Shown: piece after piece, positions 25,013-32,698 of the stretch
How positions within the stretch are numbered: position 1 is the stretch's first letter
Layout of the letters: every line of letters starts with the position of its first letter
Position numbers and translations under genes: made by a program
Notes under the pieces: generated by a model
Seen by the model: only the letters and a program-made list of their open reading frames with translations
Told to the model about the DNA's origin: nothing
The model's database searches: none
Source of the DNA: Paludibacteraceae bacterium
Lineage (GTDB): Bacteria; Bacteroidota; Bacteroidia; Bacteroidales; Paludibacteraceae
Direction: 5' to 3'
Assembly (NCBI GenBank): GCA_018433525.1
Contig: JAHDRA010000123.1
Coordinates: 1-33,198 of the forward strand
DNA: 33,198 nucleotides

Positions 25013-26469
25013 ATGCTGTTCATAAAGTTAACTTTACTTTTTTAGGCGTCATCATTTTTGTTTATGTCTTATTGACAGCCGGATGTTTGAATAATTGTTA
25101 TTTTTGGGATGTTGTCCAGCAGGTCTCAAAGGAAGCCCATTGGTATTATCAAACGAATTTCAAATACTTAATCATTCCTTCCCAAAATTCTTTGTCCGAT
25201 ATTGTAGCAACAGGTTATCATCCGCCTTTGATGGGAATGTTGACGGCAGCGTTGTGGAAAATTTTTGGTGTGCATCTTTGGATTTCTCATTTGCTGACAT
25301 TGATTTGTTTTTTTGTGTTGCTTTATCAGACATTAAAGCTGGTCGAAAAGTTTTTCCCTGCTCATCAGGCTGGATGGGTCATGCTGGTCGTTTTTATGGA
25401 AGCTTCACTTTTGGCACAATTTTCCATAGCTTCACCCGATTTTATTTTGTTAACTGCTTTCATAGCTTCGCTCAGGGGATTATTAGAGCGAAATACATGG
25501 CTTTCGTCCATTGCCTTGATTTTTCTTTTCGGAATCAACATGCGCGGAATTTTTGCAGGTATTGCCTTATGGATCAGTTTTCAGCTTTTTCTTTATCTCA
25601 ATTCGGAGAAAAAATTCAGTTTCACATTGTTGGCTGCATCGATTCGGCCATTTTTGCCGGCTATTATTTTATCACTGATCTATTTTATTTTTTACTTTCG
25701 GATGAATGGCTGGTTTTCCGGAGTTTCTGAAGAGGGAGGACATTATTCGTTGCCCGAAAATATTTCCATGATAGGGAAACATTTTTTTGAATTTTTGCTT
25801 CGTTCGGTTGAAAACGGGCGCATCATCGTGTGGGTGTTTTCGCTATTCGCTTTTTATTGGATTGCCAAAAAGAAAGTTCCAATTTCCAACGAATTGAAAA
25901 TGTTGATTTGCTGTTTTCTGATGCTCTTCAGTATCTACTTTCTGTTCGTTTTTATCACCAGAATGCCTTTTTCGGCAAGATATTTCATGCCTCATTTTTT
26001 CCTGTTGACGCTGATTACCCTTTCGGTATTTTCTTTCAGGTTGCCAGAAACCAAATGGAAAGCAACAGTACTTGTTTTTCTTTTGTTTGAATTGACCGGC
26101 CATTTATGGATTTATCCCGAAAAAATGGCAAAATCGTGGGATTGTACGTTGGCACATTTGCCCTATTACGAATTAAGAAAGCAGTGTTTTGATTATATCG
26201 ACCGGCAAAACATGGATTATGAGCGCATTTCGGCGGGTTTTTGTCTGTATGGCGACAGAGGCTTTACAGAACTGAATCAGGCAGGGAAAAAAGTCGGTAC
26301 ACAGCTCAACAATCAGTATTTTATTTATTCCAATATTTCCAATTTGCCCGATGAATGGATAGATGAATTGCATAATCCGGCTCATTGGAAACCTTTACGT
26401 ACTTTTGAAAAATGGCCGGTTCAAATTACTGTTTTTGAAAATATTTCTTTCAAACAAACAGAAAAATGA
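25009..26469 (+). CDS. GT-C membrane glycosyltransferase, ArnT/PMT-like
   Basis: A 486-residue polytopic protein with about 11-13 helices and a C-terminal soluble tail of about 100 residues. Features of the dolichyl/undecaprenyl-phosphate-sugar transferase (ArnT/PMT, GT83-like) group include the loop ATGYHPPLMGMLTAALWKIF (the YHPP segment), FSIASPDFILLTAF after the third helix, and FSARYFMPHFFL. The expected reaction is transfer of a sugar from undecaprenyl phosphate to lipid A, core or glycan in the periplasm. It overlaps both neighbours by 4 nt (ATGA) and is followed at once by gtrA- and gtrB-like genes that would supply such a lipid donor. The substrate is not assigned. Confidence 0.8.
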   Translation: MNAVHKVNFTFLGVIIFVYVLLTAGCLNNCYFWDVVQQVSKEAHWYYQTNFKYLIIPSQNSLSDIVATGYHPPLMGMLTAALWKIFGVHLWISHLLTLICFFVLLYQTLKLVEKFFPAHQAGWVMLVVFMEASLLAQFSIASPDFILLTAFIASLRGLLERNTWLSSIALIFLFGINMRGIFAGIALWISFQLFLYLNSEKKFSFTLLAASIRPFLPAIILSLIYFIFYFRMNGWFSGVSEEGGHYSLPENISMIGKHFFEFLLRSVENGRIIVWVFSLFAFYWIAKKKVPISNELKMLICCFLMLFSIYFLFVFITRMPFSARYFMPHFFLLTLITLSVFSFRLPETKWKATVLVFLLFELTGHLWIYPEKMAKSWDCTLAHLPYYELRKQCFDYIDRQNMDYERISAGFCLYGDRGFTELNQAGKKVGTQLNNQYFIYSNISNLPDEWIDELHNPAHWKPLRTFEKWPVQITVFENISFKQTEK

Positions 26470-26861
26470 ATTATCCCAAAACATTGGTTCAGTTTCTGAA
26501 ATTCGGAATAGTCGGAATTTCCAATACGTTGCTTACCGCAGTAACGATATGGCTGTTGTTGCGGGTTTTCCATTCTTCCAATTATTTGGCCAATATTGTT
26601 GGTTACGTGGTTGGGTTGGTAAACAGCTTTATTTGGAATCGACGCTGGACTTTTGAAAATCATGCGCAAATTGGCGCAACCATTTTCAAATTTATTGTTA
26701 CATTTGCTGTTTCCTATTTGCTTCAATTGGGATTTTTATGGCTTTTGCTGCATCAAACCGAAATCGATGATTATTTTTGTCAATTATTGTCGATTGTGGT
26801 TTATACGGTTTTCAATTTTTTCATGAACAAATATTATACTTTTAAAACCGAAATAAAATGA
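26466..26861 (+). CDS. GtrA family membrane protein
   Basis: A 131-residue protein with four hydrophobic helices and the GtrA signature near the start (QFLKFGIVGISNTLLTA), then SFIWNRRWTFEN and the C-terminal FNFFMNKYYTFK. GtrA proteins are thought to flip undecaprenyl-phosphate-linked sugars across the inner membrane. It overlaps the ArnT-like gene and the GtrB-like gene by 4 nt on each side, so the three are translationally coupled: the classic gtrA-gtrB pair plus a GT-C transferase. Substrate specificity cannot be derived. Confidence 0.93.
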   Translation: MNYPKTLVQFLKFGIVGISNTLLTAVTIWLLLRVFHSSNYLANIVGYVVGLVNSFIWNRRWTFENHAQIGATIFKFIVTFAVSYLLQLGFLWLLLHQTEIDDYFCQLLSIVVYTVFNFFMNKYYTFKTEIK

Positions 26862-27847
26862 ATTCATCCTTGAGTGTTATTGTTCCGTGTTTCAACGAGG
26901 AAGAGGTAATAAGCGAATCATATCATCGGTTGAAAAAGGTTTTACAGGAACTGCCTTTGGCTTCACAAATAATTTTTGTGAATGATGGAAGTATAGATGG
27001 AACGGAAAAAATTTTATCGGAAATTGCCCAAGCCGACAAAACGGTTAAAGTCATCAGTTTTTCCAGAAATTTCGGTCATCAAAATGCCGTTACGGCAGGT
27101 TTAAATCATTGTTTGAGCGATTTGGCCGTAGTTATTGATGCCGATTTGCAGGATCCTCCCGAATTGATTCCGGCCATGATTGAGACGCTGGAGAAAAATA
27201 ATGCCCAAGTGGTTTATTGTGTAAGAAAACATCGAAAGGGAGAAGGTTTTTTTAAAAAAATCTCTGCAAAATTGTTCTATCGTTTTCTGAACTTTTTTTC
27301 CGAAGTCAGACTTCCGGTCGATACGGGCGATTTCAGACTGGTGGACAAAAATGTGATCAGAGAATTCAATAAGTTGCACGAAAAAGGGAAATATATTCGT
27401 GGACTGATCGTTTGGTTGGGCTTTAAACAGGTGCCGTTTTACTACGAGCGAGAACCCCGTTTTGCGGGTGAAACCAAATATCCTTTTTCCAAAATGATGA
27501 AGCTGGCAACTACTTCCTTGCTTTATTTTTCTAAAAAGCCTTTGAAAATTGCAACCTATTTGGGTTTTTTCACGGTAATTATTGCTTTGCTGCTGGCATT
27601 ATGGGCAATTTTCGGAAAATTCTTCGGTTTCACCAATGCCGATCCGGGTTGGACGTCACTGATGGTTGCGGTGGTATTTTTTGGAGGTGTTCAATTACTG
27701 ACGGTCGGGATTCTTGGCGCTTATATCGGTAATTTGTTTGACGAAATTAAAGATCGGCCTGAATATGTTATCAAGGATATGATGAATTTTGAGACAGGAA
27801 ACAGTACACAAATCGCTGATGAACAAACAGGTTTACAAAACGGATAA
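26858..27847 (+). CDS. GtrB-like polyprenyl-phosphate glycosyltransferase
   Basis: A family 2 glycosyltransferase of 329 residues. The GT-A domain is SVIVPCFNEEEVI at 5-17, FVNDGSIDGT, SFSRNFGHQNAVTAGL and DADLQDPPE at about 92-100. Two C-terminal membrane helices follow (about 230-300), and VQLLTVGILGAYIGNLFDEIKDRP marks the end region (quoted in two parts: VQLLTVGILGAYIGN, then LFDEIKDRP). Such GtrB/DPM1-type enzymes load glucose, mannose or another hexose onto undecaprenyl phosphate at the cytosolic side. It is coupled by ATGA overlap to gtrA and feeds (inference) the GT-C transferases just upstream. Nine nt separate it from the next gene. Confidence 0.92.
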   Translation: MNSSLSVIVPCFNEEEVISESYHRLKKVLQELPLASQIIFVNDGSIDGTEKILSEIAQADKTVKVISFSRNFGHQNAVTAGLNHCLSDLAVVIDADLQDPPELIPAMIETLEKNNAQVVYCVRKHRKGEGFFKKISAKLFYRFLNFFSEVRLPVDTGDFRLVDKNVIREFNKLHEKGKYIRGLIVWLGFKQVPFYYEREPRFAGETKYPFSKMMKLATTSLLYFSKKPLKIATYLGFFTVIIALLLALWAIFGKFFGFTNADPGWTSLMVAVVFFGGVQLLTVGILGAYIGNLFDEIKDRPEYVIKDMMNFETGNSTQIADEQTGLQNG

Positions 27848-27856
27848 TTTGAAAAA

Positions 27857-29023
27857 ATGATAAAAACGCTTTTCATATCGGCATGGTATCCCAATCGATA
27901 CGACGAAATGTTTGGGCTATTTGTTAGAAAACATGCCGAAGCTGTGAGTTTGTATTGTGATGTTCAAGTACTTTATGTGCATCCTTCGTCCGATATTCGG
28001 CATTTTGAAACCGAAATTCGCCAGAATGGAAAAGTGAAAGAAACCATTGTTTATTTTCCGACTTCCAAATCAGGCGTGTTTAGCAAACTTTTAAAACAGA
28101 TAAATTTTTTACGGGCATATCTCAAAGGTTGGCGTATGTTGCAAAAATCCGGTTTCCGTCCCGACATTGTTCATGCCAATATACTTACGCGTACCGTCGT
28201 GATGGCTTACGGAATTCATTTGTTTACCGGCATTCCCTATGTAATTACGGAGCATTGGACGAGGTATTTACCCTTAAGAAAAAGTTATAACGGATTATTG
28301 AGAAAAAAAATTACCGAATTTGTGGTCAAACATGCTGCTGCAGTTTTCCCTGTGTCGGAAAATCTGAAAAATGCAATGATTTCCAACAAGTTATGGAATA
28401 AAAATTATTTTGTTGTAAACAATGCGGTTGATGATGTTTTCTTGACAGATATTTCCAAAGTATCGGAAACAAAAAAAATTATTCTTCATGTTTCCTGTTT
28501 TGATGATCAGCAAAAAAATGTAAAAGGTTTGTTGAATTCGTTGAAAGCTTTGTCTGTAAATCGAAATGATTTCAAAATGATTTTTATCGGAACAGGCGTT
28601 GATTTTAAGGAAGTGGTAGATTATTCCGTCAAATTAAATTTTCCGGAAGACATGATTCATTTTGTGGGTGAAAAAAATCCTGCTGAAGTTGCCGAATACA
28701 TGAAAAATGCCGATTTTTTTGTATTGTTTTCAAATTACGAAAATTCCCCTGTTGTTATTTCTGAAAGTTTGGTTTGCGGTAAGCCCGTTATCAGTACGGA
28801 TGTTGGAGGAATTGCGGAGCATATTAATGAAACAAACGGGATATTGATTCCCGCAAGGGACGAAAATATGCTTTTTGAAAGTTTAAATTTCATGCTCGAT
28901 CATTTTCAGGATTACGACGCCGAAAAATTGAAACGCGAAGCTGTCGAAAAATTCAGTATGAAAAACGTAGGAAAAACGATTGCTCAACAGTACGAAAAAA
29001 TTTTAGGGAAAAATTCCGAATAA
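27857..29023 (+). CDS. Glycosyltransferase family 4
   Basis: A 388-residue GT-B-fold enzyme. The N-terminal part contains SAWYPNRYDEMFGLFVRKHA, typical of this group, and an acceptor-side TEHWTRY. The C-terminal donor domain has ILHVSCFDDQQKN at the linker and the E-x7-E region FSNYENSPVVISESLVCGKP with the two conserved Glu, then STDVGGIAEHI. It probably adds one sugar to the lipid-linked glycan at the cytosolic face. It follows gtrB by 9 nt and closes the coupled run. 103 nt without a clear promoter separate it from the next gene. Donor sugar unknown. Confidence 0.9.
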   Translation: MIKTLFISAWYPNRYDEMFGLFVRKHAEAVSLYCDVQVLYVHPSSDIRHFETEIRQNGKVKETIVYFPTSKSGVFSKLLKQINFLRAYLKGWRMLQKSGFRPDIVHANILTRTVVMAYGIHLFTGIPYVITEHWTRYLPLRKSYNGLLRKKITEFVVKHAAAVFPVSENLKNAMISNKLWNKNYFVVNNAVDDVFLTDISKVSETKKIILHVSCFDDQQKNVKGLLNSLKALSVNRNDFKMIFIGTGVDFKEVVDYSVKLNFPEDMIHFVGEKNPAEVAEYMKNADFFVLFSNYENSPVVISESLVCGKPVISTDVGGIAEHINETNGILIPARDENMLFESLNFMLDHFQDYDAEKLKREAVEKFSMKNVGKTIAQQYEKILGKNSE

Positions 29024-29126
29024 TAAATTCTTCAATCATCAAGTTTGTTGCCTGATTAAGTTTTTTTCATTGTAATTCCATTTTTTTGCCAACTCAGTTT
29101 GTAACAATTATTTCAGAAACGGTTCT

Positions 29127-30836
29127 ATGCACGGATTTAATGTTCTTATTTCAAAAAAAGCCATAAAGCAGCAACCCCATTTCTGTTGGAAGAAGCCTTT
29201 TGACTTTCAGCAAAAACTTGCGCTTCGAACTTTTTCTGACGAACATATTGTGGTGGAACAATTTACAGGGACAAAGTTTATTTCGGAAAAGTTGTGGCTG
29301 GACAACGAAGACTTTTTTATTCTTACCGATGGCGTCATTACTAATCTGAAAGCCCTTTGCTTGGAACATAAGGCAGCAAATTATGATGCGTTGCTCAGGA
29401 AAATAGTAAAAGAAAAGTCCTTTTTTAAAAATTTCCGGGGGCATTTTGTCGGATTTGTATATTTCAAAAAAGAGAAAACATGTATCGCTTTCAATAATCA
29501 CACGGCATCGAAAAAACTTTTTTATTTTGCCGATCAAAATACCATTGTGATAGGTACCGATTTGTACACACTGAGCAAAACTCTCGAAACCGAAAAGATA
29601 AAAAGAACTTTAGACAAGGAAGCCGCCGTTTTTTTACTCACAAGTGGATTTATGCACGAAAACTTAACTTTGTTGGAAGAAGTGAAGCAATTGCGGGCCG
29701 GAGAATTTTTGCAAATAGGCAATTTCAACTTAAAGACAGATTTTTATTTTCATCTTCAGGATATTCAAGAAAATCACGATGCAAAATCCGATATTGTCGA
29801 ACAACTCGATTTTCTTTTTAAGAAGTCGATTGATAACGAATTTTCTCTTGACAAGGAACATCAATTGATTTCTCTGACTACTCTGAGCGGAGGCCTCGAT
29901 TCGCGAATGGTGGCACTCACGGCTTTGCAGTTGGGCTTTTCAAACCAGATGTTTTTAAATTTTTCTGCAAAGGGCTATGCTGATGAAATAATTGCGCGGC
30001 AAATTTCTGAACAATATCAAGTTCCGTTGGAAACTTTTTCTATTGAAGCCGAAAGTCTGAAACCTCTTGAAGAGGTGGTGCTGGTGAACGATGGACTAAC
30101 CATTTATACCGGAGCAAGTGCAGTGTTTGATGCCATAAAACGGCACAGAATTACCAATACGGGCATAATTCATACCGGTATGCTGGGAGATGCTCTGTTG
30201 GGAAGTTATCTGATTTCGGATCATAAAACCAAACCACAAATTTCTGATGGTGTCTATTCTACCCAATTATTGAATAAATATGCTCCAGTTTTTCAGAAAT
30301 ACATCCAAAATTATTCTGACATTGAAATGTATAAATTTTACAACAGAGGTTTTTCCGGCATGAATAACGGTTTTTTGTATTTCGATTTGTGTGGCGAATC
30401 GGATGCTGCTTTTTTAAATCCCGATTTTTTGTCTTATGCTCTTTCAATACCCGCAAAATACCGATATAAAGAACAAATCTATATTGATTGGATAAAAATC
30501 AAACATCCCGAATTTACCGGTTTTACATGGGAATCCATAGGTGGAAAACCGACCAACAACAGTATATTGCGGTGTTATTATCGCTATCGTCGTGCTTTGG
30601 TGAAACGTATGCCTCTTCAAACCATGTGGAAAAACAACATGAATCCCGAGCAGCTTTGGTACGATAAAAACTTGTCGCTTCGGCAAACGCTGGATCAATA
30701 TTTTTTGGAAAATATTCATTTGCTCTCATCCTGTAGCGAGTTATTCCACGATTGTCAATTCCTTTATCAGAAAGGAAACATTACGGAGAAAGCGCAAGTG
30801 CTTACTTTACTGGCTGCCTGTAAATTGTTGTTGTAG
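29127..30836 (+). CDS. Asparagine synthetase-like protein with Cys2 replaced by His
   Basis: A 569-residue protein with the two-domain AsnB layout. The N-terminal Ntn-amidotransferase-like domain (1-200) retains the fold markers FILTDGVITNLKAL and FRGHFVGFVYF. The mature protein begins MHGF rather than MCGF, so the glutaminase nucleophile is missing. The C-terminal ATP-pyrophosphatase domain (from about 225) has the intact SGGLDSR motif (254-260), followed by GMLGDALLGSYL. It could activate a carboxylate with ATP and amidate it using free ammonia, for example a uronic acid of the neighbouring glycan, as suggested for WbpS-like proteins. This is inference. It lies 103 nt behind the GT4 gene, probably in the same cluster. 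True asparagine synthesis is less likely. Confidence 0.82.
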   Translation: MHGFNVLISKKAIKQQPHFCWKKPFDFQQKLALRTFSDEHIVVEQFTGTKFISEKLWLDNEDFFILTDGVITNLKALCLEHKAANYDALLRKIVKEKSFFKNFRGHFVGFVYFKKEKTCIAFNNHTASKKLFYFADQNTIVIGTDLYTLSKTLETEKIKRTLDKEAAVFLLTSGFMHENLTLLEEVKQLRAGEFLQIGNFNLKTDFYFHLQDIQENHDAKSDIVEQLDFLFKKSIDNEFSLDKEHQLISLTTLSGGLDSRMVALTALQLGFSNQMFLNFSAKGYADEIIARQISEQYQVPLETFSIEAESLKPLEEVVLVNDGLTIYTGASAVFDAIKRHRITNTGIIHTGMLGDALLGSYLISDHKTKPQISDGVYSTQLLNKYAPVFQKYIQNYSDIEMYKFYNRGFSGMNNGFLYFDLCGESDAAFLNPDFLSYALSIPAKYRYKEQIYIDWIKIKHPEFTGFTWESIGGKPTNNSILRCYYRYRRALVKRMPLQTMWKNNMNPEQLWYDKNLSLRQTLDQYFLENIHLLSSCSELFHDCQFLYQKGNITEKAQVLTLLAACKLLL

Positions 30837-30987
30837 AATAAATAAATGAGTCCCCTCCGAAAAGTTACTCAAAGAGAATTAGTTTTTTTAAGACATTGAG
30901 ATAAAAAAGGATACAAAATATTCAAAAAATCTTTGAAAAATTTGCATATATTGTTATATTCACTATCTTAGCAGGGTTTTGGTGGGG

Positions 30988-31380
30988 ATGATGATTTTAA
31001 AAGAAGGTCAGGGCTGGAGCGACGAGCAGTTAATTGAGCCATCATAAAAAATGCGGTAAAAAACAGAGAATGGCAACTATCGTTATTTTAATCTTGAGCA
31101 GGGGCGAACTTCTGTTTTGAGACAAAAACTACGAAACATTCCAAAAGAAAAACTTGACCATAGAAAATTTTTCAGTTAGGTTACCATTATTCCAATGAAA
31201 AGACACGTTATCGCGGACTTGCCAAACATCGCTTATGGGCTTATTCTCGCACTTTGTGGATAAACTTCGCTCGAATACTGGAATATATAGTGCAAATCGC
31301 TCAAAGCACGCTTAATGCATTACAAAAAGCTCCTTTTGTAACAAAAATAACTTTTATATTGCAAATTATTGTAAAACATG
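30988..31380 (+). pseudogene. Decayed transposase remnant (IS1182/IS5-like)
   Basis: Pieces of one transposase persist in order but in two frames. MMILKEGQGWSDEQLIE (30988-31038) looks like the N-terminal region and ends at a stop. ENGNYRYFNLEQGRTSVL with LRQKLRNIPKEK (31066-31160) is in the same frame. KIFQLGYHYSNEKTRYRG, continuing LAKHRLWAYSRTLWINFARI (31164-31320), is in another frame and matches the C-terminus of Bacteroidota transposases. The central catalytic part is missing and stops interrupt each joint, so this is a deletion remnant. It occupies most of the 641-nt gap between the asparagine synthetase-like gene and the radical SAM gene; the rest of the gap (30837-30987, 31381-31477) is AT-rich without a gene. 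Confidence 0.65.
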
Positions 31381-31477
31381 AAACAACAAAAAATTTAATA
31401 CTTCTCTTCAAAAAAATCTTATTTTTTCTCTTTTTTGAAAAAATCAAGTTTTAGGAGAGGGCTCAAAATTTAATTTT

Positions 31478-32698
31478 ATGGATATTTTATTTAATCCACT
31501 TTCAATGCCTACTTATTTAATGGCAAAACCGATCAGTTCCATTTGTAATTTGAATTGTAGTTATTGCTATTATCTGGAGAAAGAGAAACTATACAAAAAT
31601 TATAAATCATTTGAAATGAGTGATCTAACACTCGAAAAATACATCGAGAGTTATATTCAAGCACAGCCTGTCCCGGATGTACTTTTCACATGGCATGGCG
31701 GAGAACCATTATTAAGAGGCATTTCTTTTTATCGCAAAGCGCTTTCCTTGCAAAAAAAGTATGGTAGAGGCAGAAGGATTGATAACAGTTTACAAACGAA
31801 TGGAATTTTATTAAATGATGAATGGTGTCGTTTTTTTAAAGACAATAATTTTTTGATTGGTATCTCGATAGATGGACCAGAACATTGCCATGACTATTAT
31901 CGGAAAAACAAAGGAGGAAAAGGAACTTTCAGGCAAGTGATGCATGGTATTGAGTTGTTGCAAAAACATCAGGTGGAGTTCAACACACTTTCTGTCATTC
32001 ATAATTATAATGTTGATTTTCCATTGGAAATTTATCATTTTTTCAAAGAGATTGGGAGCCAGTTTATGCAATTTTCGCCTATTGTGGAGCGACTATCAAT
32101 AAGTAGAGAGGATGGATTGACTTTATTGCCACTCCAAGGAAGTGCGGATGCCAAATTAGCACCATGGAGTGTAGATGCAGTAAAATTTGGAGAATTTTAC
32201 ATTCAAATTTTTGATGAATGGGTAAAAAAGGATGTAGGTAGATATTTTGTTCAACTTTTTGATGCAACGTTGGCCAATATGGTTGGCGAGCAACCTGGTA
32301 CTTGCATTTTTGCGGAAACATGCGGTCATGCTATGGTCATGGAATTTAATGGGGATGTTTTTTACTGTGACCATTTTGTTTTTCCGGAATACAAGCTGGG
32401 GAATATTCATACCCATACTGTTTTTGAAATGGCATTTTCTGAAAAACAACTTCAATTTGGGAAAAATAAACGCGATTTGCTCCCTTCTCAATGCAAAAAA
32501 TGTGACTTTTTAAAACTTTGTAAAGGCGAATGTCCAAAGAACAGAATTTTGAGAACCCCAATTGGCGAAAATGGATTAAATTATCTTTGCCAGGGGTATA
32601 AAAACTTTTTTCGACACAGTAGTCCATATATGGAATTTATGGCTAATGAACTGTTTTTTCATCGTTCACCTGCTAATGTAATGAATTGGAAGAAATGA
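31478..32698 (+). CDS. Anaerobic sulfatase-maturating radical SAM enzyme (SPASM)
   Basis: A 406-residue radical SAM protein of the anSME type, which oxidises the active-site Cys or Ser of sulfatases to formylglycine without oxygen. The SAM cluster motif is CNLNCSYC (Cys23, 27, 30) followed by YYLEKEKLY. FTWHGGEPLL and SIDGPEHCHDYYR are typical. The SPASM part carries many Cys for auxiliary clusters (CIFAETCGH, VFYCDHFVF with the family's catalytic Asp, CKKCDFLKLCKGECPKN, LCQGYK). Length and order match ChuR/anSME. The usual client, a sulfatase with a CxPxR or SxPxR motif, is absent from this window. The gene stands alone after a transposase remnant. Other rSAM/SPASM protein modifiers are possible but less likely. 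Confidence 0.9.
   Translation: MDILFNPLSMPTYLMAKPISSICNLNCSYCYYLEKEKLYKNYKSFEMSDLTLEKYIESYIQAQPVPDVLFTWHGGEPLLRGISFYRKALSLQKKYGRGRRIDNSLQTNGILLNDEWCRFFKDNNFLIGISIDGPEHCHDYYRKNKGGKGTFRQVMHGIELLQKHQVEFNTLSVIHNYNVDFPLEIYHFFKEIGSQFMQFSPIVERLSISREDGLTLLPLQGSADAKLAPWSVDAVKFGEFYIQIFDEWVKKDVGRYFVQLFDATLANMVGEQPGTCIFAETCGHAMVMEFNGDVFYCDHFVFPEYKLGNIHTHTVFEMAFSEKQLQFGKNKRDLLPSQCKKCDFLKLCKGECPKNRILRTPIGENGLNYLCQGYKNFFRHSSPYMEFMANELFFHRSPANVMNWKK

Noticed and set aside
31254..31454. 66-codon ORF as a small protein gene
   Set aside because: It is the in-frame tail of the transposase remnant, without its own start or ribosome binding site.
29127..32698. RiPP or lasso-peptide cluster (asparagine-synthetase-like cyclase plus radical SAM)
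   Set aside because: No small precursor ORF or leader peptidase is visible, the two genes are separated by a transposase remnant, and the radical SAM protein fits the sulfatase-maturase type.
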